Positions 1 through 6,175 of a DNA stretch of 9,247 bases are shown here, piece after piece. Position numbers and translations under genes: made by a program. The DNA is taken from positions 1 through 9,247 of the forward strand of contig CACXGJ010000116.1 in the NCBI GenBank assembly GCA_902767125.1, in the 5' to 3' direction. The notes beneath the pieces were generated by a model. That model searched no databases, was not told the DNA's origin, and saw only the letters and a program-made list of their open reading frames with translations. Each line of letters starts with the position of its first letter. Within the stretch, counting starts at the first letter, position 1. The DNA comes from an uncultured Ruminococcus sp. Lineage in GTDB: Bacteria; Bacillota; Clostridia; Oscillospirales; Acutalibacteraceae.

Positions 1-553
1 ACCTCATGCGAGGTGTGACAAAAAACGAAAGCAACAGCAATGAAAAACCTTAAATTTCTACTCACACACCTCATGCGAGGTGTGACAAATCAACAGGCGA
101 ATCGTATAAATTTTCCTGGATTTCTACTCACACACCTCATGCGAGGTGTGACATTAGCCCCTGCATGGTCACTGCTGATTTTAGCAATTTCTACTCACAC
201 ACCTCATGCGAGGTGTGACCTGCCCGTCAACAAGCTGTTCCGCTGTAGTGTCATTTCTACTCACACACCTCATGCGAGGTGTGACGGAAACTTCGTAGCT
301 AACTTATTACCATTGGTTAATTTCTACTCACACACCTCATGCGAGGTGTGACGCTGCTTGTGCATTTATAGGACTCTGCCCCAAATTTCTACTCACACAC
401 CTCATGCGAGGTGTGACTTACACAAATCATCATCAGTCAAAATGCCATGATTATTTCTACTCACACACCTCATGCGAGGTGTGACTTTTAAAATATCTGA
501 TTTGTTTATCCGACGCAGGAATTTCTACTCACACACCTCATGCGAGGTGTGAC
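1..553 (-). CRISPR. Type I-C CRISPR array, left end outside the window
   Basis: Eight full 33-base repeats start at 54, 120, 187, 253, 320, 385, 453 and 521, and a cut repeat lies at 1-19. All are identical over the bases visible. The eight spacers are unique and measure 34, 33, 34, 33, 34, 32, 35 and 35 bases from left to right. In crRNA sense (minus strand) a repeat has GT, an 8-base stem arm CACACCTC, loop GCAT, arm GAGGTGTG, then TGAGTAGAAAT. Cutting at the 3' base of this stem, as Cas5c/Cas5d does in type I-C, would leave exactly that 11-base 5' handle. Orientation rests on three agreeing points: the I-C repeat layout with a GAAAT-like 3' end, the minus-strand cas genes, and placement just downstream of cas2. 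The newest spacers should therefore be at the 521-553 end. No decay is visible inside the array, which suggests recent or active maintenance. Confidence 0.98.
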
Positions 554-592
554 CGCAATATATAGTATATACAATGCATATTACCACAATAT

Positions 593-622
593 ATTGTTGC
601 TCACACACTCCATAAGGCGGAC
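593..622 (-). repeat. Degenerate CRISPR repeat nearest the array
   Basis: Read on the minus strand from 622, this aligns to the array repeat along its whole length with three gapped bases. I count 23 identical positions out of 33. The shared parts are the initial GTC, a run GTGTGTGAG across the 3' stem arm and handle start, and the final AAT. The stem is broken, so it is unlikely to be processed like a true repeat. It lies 39 bases (554-592) from the first intact repeat, slightly longer than a normal spacer. Chance similarity cannot be fully excluded because several matches are a simple GT run. Confidence 0.5.
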
Positions 623-624
623 AA

Positions 625-649
625 TCTGAATTATATTTCTGATTCAGAA
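625..649 (-). repeat. Overlapping inverted repeats in the leader
   Basis: Two inverted repeats share sequence here. TTCTGA and TCAGAA flank a single T at 637-649, a 13-base operator-like palindrome. TCTGAAT (625-631) also pairs with ATTCAGA (642-648) as a 7-base stem. In the minus-strand RNA the second form puts TATAAT in its loop. Either could be a protein-binding site or an RNA hairpin, and the sequence alone does not decide. Confidence 0.5.
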
Positions 650-655
650 CTATAA

Positions 656-719
656 ATGCTGAAATATTCATATTTTTTGGGCGAACCTGTACGGCTTTTC
701 AGCATCACCGCAGGTTCGC
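656..719 (-). other. Interleaved inverted repeats, candidate pseudoknot or RNA switch
   Basis: Two perfect 9-base inverted repeats interleave. Stem 1 pairs 681-689 (GCGAACCTG) with 711-719 (CAGGTTCGC). Stem 2 pairs 656-664 (ATGCTGAAA) with 697-705 (TTTCAGCAT). Because one arm of stem 2 lies inside the loop of stem 1 and the other lies outside it, both together make an H-type pseudoknot, and otherwise they are alternative folds. On the minus strand, the direction of the cas genes and array, stem 1 gains three further G-C pairs after a two-base bulge. This leaves a 13-base loop that exposes the stem 2 arm. The linker of 16 bases that would cross stem 1 is A-rich (665-680), as is common in natural pseudoknots. 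I do not recognise a known riboswitch or RNA family. A DNA-level role in spacer integration is an alternative. Confidence 0.55.
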
Positions 720-742
720 ATGATTCGTGTATTATAAATGAT

Positions 743-776
743 ATTTCTACTCATACACCTAATTCCGGGTGCGGTC
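743..776 (-). repeat. Degenerate CRISPR repeat just downstream of cas2
   Basis: An ungapped comparison of 743-775 with the array repeat gives 25 identities in 33. The 11-base 5' handle TGAGTAGAAAT (753-743) is unchanged, and most changes fall in the distal stem arm and the repeat start. Its own hairpin is reduced to about four or five pairs. The orientation is the same as the true repeats, so any processing would release an RNA whose guide begins at 742 and runs down. It lies 190 bases from the first intact repeat, too far to be an ordinary array end. Degenerate repeats are normally found at the leader-distal end, so its place on the leader side is unusual. Confidence 0.8.
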
Positions 777-785
777 GTCACACCC
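767..785 (-). repeat. Hairpin overlapping the degenerate repeat
   Basis: In minus-strand RNA, GGGUGUG (785-779) pairs with CGCACCC (773-767) across a five-base loop, giving seven pairs including one G-U. The 3' arm is the 5' stem arm of the degenerate repeat at 743-776, so this fold competes with the repeat's own hairpin. No U-run follows, so it is not an intrinsic terminator. Confidence 0.5.
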
Positions 786-815
786 TCTGAAATCAAATCT
801 ACGTTGTACTATATT

Positions 816-1106
816 CTAAATAATAAGTACACCTTCGGGGTTATAGGTCTTTTTTGCTCCGATATGTTCTATACGACGCTCCCAATTGTTTCCGAGATAA
901 TAAAACCTTAAGCTGTCTTTTTCTTTGTCTATTATGTTTTCCAATCTGCTTTTTAATTTCATGAAGGCAGAATAATCGAGATCTGCCTCAAAAACGGAAT
1001 TTTGTACACGTTGAGCGTGATCCTGACATTCCTTTGCTACTTTTCTCAAGCGTTTTCTTCCGCCTTCATCAGATGTCGAAACATCATAACTTATCAGTAC
1101 CATCAT
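816..1106 (-). CDS. cas2: CRISPR-associated endoribonuclease-fold protein Cas2
   Basis: Cas2 is the structural partner of Cas1 in the spacer-integration complex. The 96-residue length fits the family. The N-terminus MMVLISYDVS is the first beta strand of the ferredoxin-like fold with the conserved Asp8. The conserved blocks RKRLRKVAKECQDHAQRVQNS and FE follow, then DSLRFYYLG and a C-terminal PEGVLII, all typical of I-C Cas2. Two ATGs are adjacent (1106 and 1103). The site AGGTGAT ends five bases before the first and eight before the second, so the start could be one residue shorter. Ten bases separate it from cas1, so it is the last gene of the operon, followed by the leader and array. Cas2 nuclease activity is variable in the family and dispensable for integration. 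Confidence 0.97.
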   Translation of the reverse strand: MMVLISYDVSTSDEGGRKRLRKVAKECQDHAQRVQNSVFEADLDYSAFMKLKSRLENIIDKEKDSLRFYYLGNNWERRIEHIGAKKTYNPEGVLII

Positions 1107-1116
1107 ATTATATCAC

Positions 1117-2139
1117 CTACTTCAACAGAAAACAAGGATATTCATCTATATCCCCTCTTACATACTTTGCCAAAAGGTTACTCTGAACATAGGGGATAAG
1201 TCCGAACTGTATTTTTTGTTTCAGATACGGATGCATATATTCGGTACGTTTCTTTTCCTGCCAGCGTGTAATGACTTTTTTTCTTCCGTTTTCATTAAGC
1301 CATACCGCACCTGATATCTGTTTTTCAAAATCATCATCGGAAACAATACGAAGATTGATAGTCGACAACACAAATCTTTCAACAAGACATCTTGTTTCTT
1401 CCACAAGGTCACACGCAAGTGAACTGCGTCCGCTGCGAAGCTTATGAAGATAGCCTATATAGCTGTCAAGACCGACAGTTTCAAGGGCTGCTGCAAATTC
1501 ATTGGTGTAAAGTGTGTATACGAATGAAAGCATTGCATTGACATTATCCAACGGGGGACGTTTATTTCTGTAATCGAATTGAAAAGCAGGACTTTTATTT
1601 GTTATCATTTTACCAAAAACAGAAAAATATACATGGGCACAATTTCCCTCGATACCTAAAAGCTGTTCGGCATTTGACGAAGAAAACAGATTTTCTGTTC
1701 CTTTCGTCAGGGTACTTATAGCTTTTTGTATCTCCTCATCTTCACGCAGTTCGGGGGAATCATGAAGTGTCCTCTTTAATGTCTGTACACAGTTACAGAA
1801 TTTTGCTGCAAGAGTATTTTGAGCCAATATAAGACTATGTTCACGAAAAACATCTATTTGTGCCACTCTTAAAAAAACATTTCCCTTTGTTTCACCGCAA
1901 ACTTTTGCAAGGAATTTTCCTTGAGGAGAAACAAAATTGATAGGGATACATTTACCGACACATTTTCCCATAACGGCAGGTGAACATCCCATATAACCGA
2001 AGCACACAATGTTTTCTATATTATCAAACGGTATTCTGAACTTATCCTCATTTTCTATTCTGCATACAAGGTTTTCGCCATCCAGCGACAGATAGGTATT
2101 TTCATTTGTAATATATAATGTATTTAAAAGTTTTCTCAT
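1117..2139 (-). CDS. cas1: CRISPR-associated integrase Cas1, type I-C
   Basis: Cas1 is the metal-dependent integrase that inserts protospacers at the leader-repeat junction, acting with Cas2 and, in type I-C, with Cas4. The 340-residue product is full length. The N-terminal beta domain covers about residues 1-85 (LLNTLYITNENTYLSLDGEN). The helical catalytic domain follows, with the three metal ligands expected: Glu164 in LLGIEGNCAHVYF, His232 in YIGYLHKLRSGRSSLACD and Asp244 in the same block, followed by the conserved EE. The ATG overlaps the cas4 stop as ATGA, and there is only a poor ribosome site (GGAAAAAGAG), so translation is probably coupled to cas4. All catalytic residues are present, so adaptation should be functional. 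Confidence 0.98.
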   Translation of the reverse strand: MRKLLNTLYITNENTYLSLDGENLVCRIENEDKFRIPFDNIENIVCFGYMGCSPAVMGKCVGKCIPINFVSPQGKFLAKVCGETKGNVFLRVAQIDVFREHSLILAQNTLAAKFCNCVQTLKRTLHDSPELREDEEIQKAISTLTKGTENLFSSSNAEQLLGIEGNCAHVYFSVFGKMITNKSPAFQFDYRNKRPPLDNVNAMLSFVYTLYTNEFAAALETVGLDSYIGYLHKLRSGRSSLACDLVEETRCLVERFVLSTINLRIVSDDDFEKQISGAVWLNENGRKKVITRWQEKKRTEYMHPYLKQKIQFGLIPYVQSNLLAKYVRGDIDEYPCFLLK

Positions 2140-2768
2140 GGCTCTTTTTCCAATAGCTCCTTGATAGAATCCTTCAGGCTTTTGTTTTTCTTGAGTTTAG
2201 GCATACATATATCCTTCATGGAACATCCGCTGCATTTCTGTCCTTTTTGTATCGGAGGGATAACTCCTCTTTGCTTGTAATCACGCATTTTCGTCAAAAT
2301 CTCTTTCAGCTCACGATCATACTCTGCATATCCTTCATGCAAAGGGAGTTTTATTCGCTTCTTTACATCGGCATAATAGATATATCCCTCACAGTCACAG
2401 CCCAAAGCATGATCCGTGCATATTTTCTGTGCGAATACCTGCATCAGATCATCATGGTTATATTCACCTGATTTGGGCTTTGAAGGCTTATACTCAACGA
2501 GGCGATACAAGCCCGAGCTGAACTCCAGACAGTCTGTCACGCCATATAAACGGTATTCCGGCAGATCATTATAGACACTGACTGCCGTATATACCTTTTT
2601 AGCCTTTGAAGTATATGAACCTGTATCATGCACTCTTTCATGCATGATATTGGATTTTGTTACATAATAGTTTTCTGCCCATGCACAGTCTATCTCCAGC
2701 AGTCCCCATCTGTGCGGACAATAGAGAAAATGCTGTATGGAACGGATTGATATATCATTATCTGTCAT
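2136..2768 (-). CDS. cas4: CRISPR-associated exonuclease Cas4
   Basis: Cas4 is a RecB-family nuclease with an iron-sulfur cluster. In type I-C it joins Cas1-Cas2 and trims prespacers in a PAM-dependent manner so that they integrate in the right orientation. The 210 residues contain all expected parts. Cys17 is in FLYCPHRW, and the C-terminal cluster is Cys179, Cys182 and Cys188 in KCSGCSMKDIC, giving the four cluster ligands. His43 is in IMHERVH, Asp79 is in YGVTDCLEF, Glu92 and Lys94 are in LVEYKPSKPK, and the QVFAQK motif is at 110-115. The start overlaps the cas7 stop by four bases (ATGA) and the gene overlaps cas1 the same way, so the adaptation genes are translationally linked to the effector genes. 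Confidence 0.97.
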   Translation of the reverse strand: MTDNDISIRSIQHFLYCPHRWGLLEIDCAWAENYYVTKSNIMHERVHDTGSYTSKAKKVYTAVSVYNDLPEYRLYGVTDCLEFSSGLYRLVEYKPSKPKSGEYNHDDLMQVFAQKICTDHALGCDCEGYIYYADVKKRIKLPLHEGYAEYDRELKEILTKMRDYKQRGVIPPIQKGQKCSGCSMKDICMPKLKKNKSLKDSIKELLEKEP

Positions 2769-3616
2769 AACATTTCTTTGAACTCAACACCTTCGGGCAT
2801 ATTTTCGTCAATGGTGATGTTGTAGTCGGAGAATTTTCTCGGCGGAACAGTATTTTCTTCAACAGTTATTTTATCAAAAAGAATATGTGACGGACAATTT
2901 CCGAGAACACTGTCATGCTTGAAAACGATCAGCTTTCTCATACACATTTTTCCTCTTGCGGCACTGTGGTCTTCCTCAAACATATTGATGATCGCATTCC
3001 AAAGCAGTTCAAGGTCATCATCGCTCAAATCGGTGGTTTTATTTGCAAGGGCAGATGAAACATAACCTTCCGCACGGTAAAGGGCATAGGGGATAAAGCT
3101 TTTCTTGCCCATTTCGTTATTTTTGTCCTTAAAGTCATCTTCTTTGGTAACAGCCTGTCTGGTGATAGTTATATCCTGAATATTTACAGGAGAGATACTT
3201 CTTGCAAAGTTGATCTGCACAGGACCTCTTACGATACCGCAGGGATCATCACCTGTATTCATTACCGCACCAAACATACGCACATCATAATAGTTGGCAC
3301 ACATATATTTTGTTGCTATTGCTACATCATTCTTATTTTTACCTTTCTCGCCTGTTTTAAGATTATTTGCTTCATAGGCATTCTTGAATTTTGAATTAAG
3401 TGATCTGTCCATTTTTACAAGTATGTTATAGCCTTCTTTTCCGTCCATGACAAGCTCAACATAGTTCCTTATCTTTCTTTTCAGGCATACATCGGTCACA
3501 TAACCGTAACCTGTTTCGGCATCTATTCTCGGAGAATTTCCTGCATCGGGATCTCCGTTGGGATTGCCGTTTTCCACATCGAAAAGCATTACAAAATCAT
3601 ATCTGTTGTTTATCAT
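2765..3616 (-). CDS. cas7: Cascade backbone protein Cas7 (Csd2), type I-C
   Basis: Cas7 forms the helical filament along the crRNA spacer in the type I-C Cascade. The hallmark N-terminal block is clear: FVMLFDVENGNPNGDPDAG, then SPRIDAETGYGYVTDVCLKR, then IRNYVEL. The ATG at 3616 is preferred over an in-frame ATG at 3646 because a perfect AAGGAGG (3626-3632) sits nine bases upstream of it. The upstream start would also add ten residues that are not typical of the family. This gives 283 residues, a normal length. One base separates it from the cas8c stop, and the strong ribosome site fits the need for many Cas7 copies per complex. Confidence 0.97.
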   Translation of the reverse strand: MINNRYDFVMLFDVENGNPNGDPDAGNSPRIDAETGYGYVTDVCLKRKIRNYVELVMDGKEGYNILVKMDRSLNSKFKNAYEANNLKTGEKGKNKNDVAIATKYMCANYYDVRMFGAVMNTGDDPCGIVRGPVQINFARSISPVNIQDITITRQAVTKEDDFKDKNNEMGKKSFIPYALYRAEGYVSSALANKTTDLSDDDLELLWNAIINMFEEDHSAARGKMCMRKLIVFKHDSVLGNCPSHILFDKITVEENTVPPRKFSDYNITIDENMPEGVEFKEML

Positions 3617-3617
3617 T

Positions 3618-3989
3618 TTAATTTTCCTCCTTGTTATTTTTATCAAAAAAAGCCTGTACCTGATGATAATATCCTATCATAAACTTGCCCTGTTCGGTGA
3701 GCATGAGCGTATCGGGAAATTCTCCGTCTATTTTAGCGATAATTTCCTGAACCATTTTACTGTAAAATACTTTATTGCCGTCATTCAGTTTCTTGATGTG
3801 ATTCTGTGAAAGTGTCAGAAGTTTCGGGAAAACGAGTGAGGGCTTTGAGGCAGCCGAAGAAAAATATGCGTCCTTGATCGTGCGGTTGAGCTTTGCGGGC
3901 AAAGCAGACTGTTCCTGAATCCTTTCCAGAACTGCAAAAAGTCTTCCGCAAAGATATGCCTGATCGGTATTGTTTATATCGAGAGCCAC
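3618..3989 (-). CDS. cas11c: Small subunit Cas11c from an internal start in cas8c
   Basis: Type I-C systems are known to make the small Cascade subunit Cas11c from an internal start near the 3' end of cas8c. Here a GTG at 3989, Val484 of cas8c and in frame, is preceded by a perfect AAGGAGG within AAAAAGGAGG, with eight bases between. This is as good as the cas7 site and far better than expected inside a coding region. The product is 123 residues, beginning MALDINNTDQAYLCGRLFAV and ending at the cas8c stop. It is mostly helical by composition, as expected for Cas11. Its length and placement match the described I-C proteins. Two copies would be expected to line the Cascade belly and stabilise DNA binding. 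Confidence 0.88.
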   Translation of the reverse strand: MALDINNTDQAYLCGRLFAVLERIQEQSALPAKLNRTIKDAYFSSAASKPSLVFPKLLTLSQNHIKKLNDGNKVFYSKMVQEIIAKIDGEFPDTLMLTEQGKFMIGYYHQVQAFFDKNNKEEN

Positions 3990-5438
3990 TGTTAATTCCT
4001 CCTTTTTATTTAACGCTCTTGATTGTCTGTTTATGCAGGCTTTTATTGCACCTGCACGGGTGGTATTGATATACTGATCTGTTTTGACTCTTGTAACAAG
4101 GGTTGAAAGCAGATAATTCGGATAGGGTGAAGCATAGAGTATCGACTTGAATAAAGCTGATAATAATGATGAGTCGATAATCGGATTGCTCGCTTTAGGT
4201 GAAACCAACTCTTTTTTCAGCATCCAAAACGGAACAGGTCTTTTACTCCCTGTGATATACATATCCTCCTGATGCTTGGCGATTGAAAACAGAATGTCCG
4301 CAAAGCGTCTTCGGTAGATAAATTTTAATGCAAGACGTGAAGAATTAGGCTTCAAGCCCACAATGTAAAAGTCAATTTTCTCATCAACGCCTGTCAGGTC
4401 AGAAAGTCTTTCCCTTGTAAGTCTGCCTTCCATTGCCAATTTGAATGTATCATACAGCATCTGATTTGTCTGTGCCTTGTCCATCTTATCATCTTCATCG
4501 AGATTGACAGTATCATTAAAGAATGAGTTGAAAAGATCACAGCAATCATCATTAGCTGAACCGCCTGTTGCCCAAAAAACCATTGTTGTATCATCAATTA
4601 TGGTTTTATGCTTTTTATCGGACAGCAATGAATTTAGTGCTTCAGTATATTTTTTCATTGCTTCTTCGGAAATATTGCTGTTGTATGATTGTTCGTTACC
4701 ATATGAACAGCCGGCAGATGTTTTATATCCTATCAGAACGGTGCCTGAAGCAAGTCCTCCGACAATTCCCTTTATCTTGTTATGTATCCTTGCAATTGGA
4801 TGTTCTTTTCCCGTAACAGCACATTGGGCTGAATGTTCATCATCTGATGTTTCATCCAAGACATTTGATGACAGCTTGTTTACTATCTGTGGTTCATTCT
4901 GGATAAGATTTTCGGGATAACCTGTCAGACAAAATCCGAAATATGCGTTCTTATATTCTTTGCCCAAAGAAATCAGATTCGGATTATTAACTTCGTTTTC
5001 GGGAATCCAGTTCAAAAGAAAATTTCGGTAGGCATTTATAAGAGGAGAATCCATTCCGTCAATAAATTCAAGATTTGATTTTACAAAGGCTTCGTGTGAT
5101 TTTCGTGCTTTATTTGTTTTATCATCGGGTGTAAATTCATTCTTTTCAAAATTCAAACCGAAAATATATAAAGGTCTATGCTCAATGGTATTTGATTCTA
5201 TACCTGATTTTTCAGTCCTTTGAGGTAAGATAACAATGCGAGGATCAAAGCGTTCCTTTACCTTACCTTTTTTATCTTCGTATGTACTTTTTATCCGATA
5301 GTCTATAATGCTGTCTATTTTTCCATCCGATGTAAGAGATATAATATAGTGTACAGCCTGTGCGGAATACCCATCAGGCACTACCTTTCCGTCTTTGGCT
5401 AATTCATCGTAATATTCACACAAGGCATTTATCAGCAT
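3618..5438 (-). CDS. cas8c: Cascade large subunit Cas8c (Csd1)
   Basis: Cas8c recognises the PAM and helps start R-loop formation in the type I-C Cascade. The 606 residues are a normal length. Recognisable Csd1 features are an N-terminal block with LPQR at 71-74, the motif CAVTG at 206-210 followed by IARIHNKIKGIVGG at 215-228, and VFWATGG near 287-293. The last 123 residues double as Cas11c. The ATG overlaps the cas5c stop by seven bases (ATGCTGA), with the site AGGGAGATGAT just upstream. I see no frameshift or early stop. No catalytic residues are expected in this family. Confidence 0.96.
   Translation of the reverse strand: MLINALCEYYDELAKDGKVVPDGYSAQAVHYIISLTSDGKIDSIIDYRIKSTYEDKKGKVKERFDPRIVILPQRTEKSGIESNTIEHRPLYIFGLNFEKNEFTPDDKTNKARKSHEAFVKSNLEFIDGMDSPLINAYRNFLLNWIPENEVNNPNLISLGKEYKNAYFGFCLTGYPENLIQNEPQIVNKLSSNVLDETSDDEHSAQCAVTGKEHPIARIHNKIKGIVGGLASGTVLIGYKTSAGCSYGNEQSYNSNISEEAMKKYTEALNSLLSDKKHKTIIDDTTMVFWATGGSANDDCCDLFNSFFNDTVNLDEDDKMDKAQTNQMLYDTFKLAMEGRLTRERLSDLTGVDEKIDFYIVGLKPNSSRLALKFIYRRRFADILFSIAKHQEDMYITGSKRPVPFWMLKKELVSPKASNPIIDSSLLSALFKSILYASPYPNYLLSTLVTRVKTDQYINTTRAGAIKACINRQSRALNKKEELTVALDINNTDQAYLCGRLFAVLERIQEQSALPAKLNRTIKDAYFSSAASKPSLVFPKLLTLSQNHIKKLNDGNKVFYSKMVQEIIAKIDGEFPDTLMLTEQGKFMIGYYHQVQAFFDKNNKEEN
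3998..4004 (-). promoter_or_regulatory. Internal ribosome binding site for cas11c
   Basis: A perfect AAGGAGG core on the minus strand inside cas8c, eight bases before the in-frame GTG at 3989. It encodes Lys-Glu-Glu of cas8c at the same time. Confidence 0.85.
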
Positions 5439-6160
5439 TTCATCATCTCCCTGTATTTGCGGACATCTATTATGCCGTTTATCATGTGCGGACGGTAATA
5501 TACCGTTGATGCCTTGTCCGAAAAGACAGGATCATTCCAATCATTATTCAGCGGTATACCTCTATCCTTGAACTCCACCTTGTAGCTCATAAAACCAAGA
5601 TCAACATCACCCATAGCTATTATTTCCGAAGCTATTCGGTTAAGGTCGAAATCTTCAACAAGCTCTATTTTTCTGACAGGAAATTCCGCACATCCGAAAC
5701 ATGGTGTCCGAAAATACTGTCCCCTTTCCAAACGCCTTTTGATTATGTTGTAATGTTTCTTTTCATCCTCGTCATCATGTGTACTTTTCAGACCTGTCAT
5801 CTCAAATTGAAATTCAATGCCGTAGCATACATTCTTCAGAAGCATGGAAGCTCTTTGAGTTCTTTCCTCCGAAGTATAAATACAAGGATCCTTTCCCTTG
5901 TCATTCATCTGACCTTTTATGTTCTGAAGTGACACTTTTTCCTTAACTTCATTTCTGCGTACATTTGTAAAATTGATAGGATTAAATACAATGATCTTTT
6001 GTATCTCATAGCGGATAGCAGGCTTCCAGTATATGCTTTTAAGCATACCCTCCAATGCTCCCGGAGGGGGAACATCATAGCTTACCCTTTCAACTTTCAT
6101 TTCCGGACGGGTAAACAAAGCATAATCACCCTCTGCCATTATTTTGAATCCTCTGCCCAT
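5432..6160 (-). CDS. cas5c: Pre-crRNA processing endonuclease Cas5c (Cas5d)
   Basis: In type I-C, which lacks Cas6, Cas5c cuts the pre-crRNA at the repeat stem base and keeps the 5' handle. The highly conserved N-terminus GDYALFTRPEMKVERVSYDV is present, followed by YWKPAIRYEI and NPINFTNVRRNEV. Candidate catalytic residues by analogy with Bacillus halodurans Cas5d are Tyr44, Lys135 and His136 (KKHYNIIKRRLERGQ). The ATG at 6160 is preferred over an in-frame TTG at 6169, because the site AAGGGGG (6171-6177) is ten bases upstream of the ATG and only one base from the TTG. The product is then 242 residues. It follows cas3 by 15 bases and overlaps cas8c. Confidence 0.96.
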   Translation of the reverse strand: MGRGFKIMAEGDYALFTRPEMKVERVSYDVPPPGALEGMLKSIYWKPAIRYEIQKIIVFNPINFTNVRRNEVKEKVSLQNIKGQMNDKGKDPCIYTSEERTQRASMLLKNVCYGIEFQFEMTGLKSTHDDEDEKKHYNIIKRRLERGQYFRTPCFGCAEFPVRKIELVEDFDLNRIASEIIAMGDVDLGFMSYKVEFKDRGIPLNNDWNDPVFSDKASTVYYRPHMINGIIDVRKYREMMKC

Positions 6161-6175
6161 TCTTATCAATCCCCC

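Larger units (their letters stand above)
554..815 (-). other. CRISPR leader / cas2-to-array intergenic region
   Basis: This 262-base gene-free region separates the cas2 stop from the leader-proximal repeat. By position and array polarity it must contain the leader where new spacers enter. Reading with transcription, it holds a GC-rich hairpin (785-767), a degenerate repeat (776-743), interleaved inverted repeats (719-656), a TTCTGATTCAGAA palindrome (649-637), a second degenerate repeat (622-593), a 12-base palindrome ACAATATATTGT (597-586), and a very AT-rich end next to the first repeat. Minus-strand TATAAT hexamers occur at 736-731 and 635-630 and TATACT at 569-564. None has a convincing -35 at 16-18 bases, so I do not assign a pre-crRNA promoter. 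No hairpin followed by a T-run exists on the minus strand, so read-through from cas2 into the array is possible. Confidence 0.75.

Noticed and set aside
40..351. Open reading frame of 103 codons across the array on the plus strand
   Set aside because: It is a product of the repeats, giving the recurring peptide THTPHARCD or LLTHLMRGVT in shifting frames. It has no ribosome site and lies wholly within the CRISPR array.
1..553. Plus-strand repeats beginning ATTTCTACT, resembling type V-A (Cas12a) repeats
   Set aside because: No Cas12a gene is present and the GTAGAT-like 3' end of V-A repeats is missing. The long stem, the complete I-C gene set and the minus-strand layout fit type I-C instead.
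681..719. Hairpin considered as an intrinsic terminator for the cas operon
   Set aside because: In the transcription direction it is followed by CCAAAAAA, not by a U-run. On the plus strand no U-run follows either.
4477..4920. Plus-strand frame opposite cas8c (147 codons), and similar ones such as 5999-6472 and 7901-8221
   Set aside because: They are antisense shadows of intact, clearly conserved cas genes. I see no recognisable domains in them.
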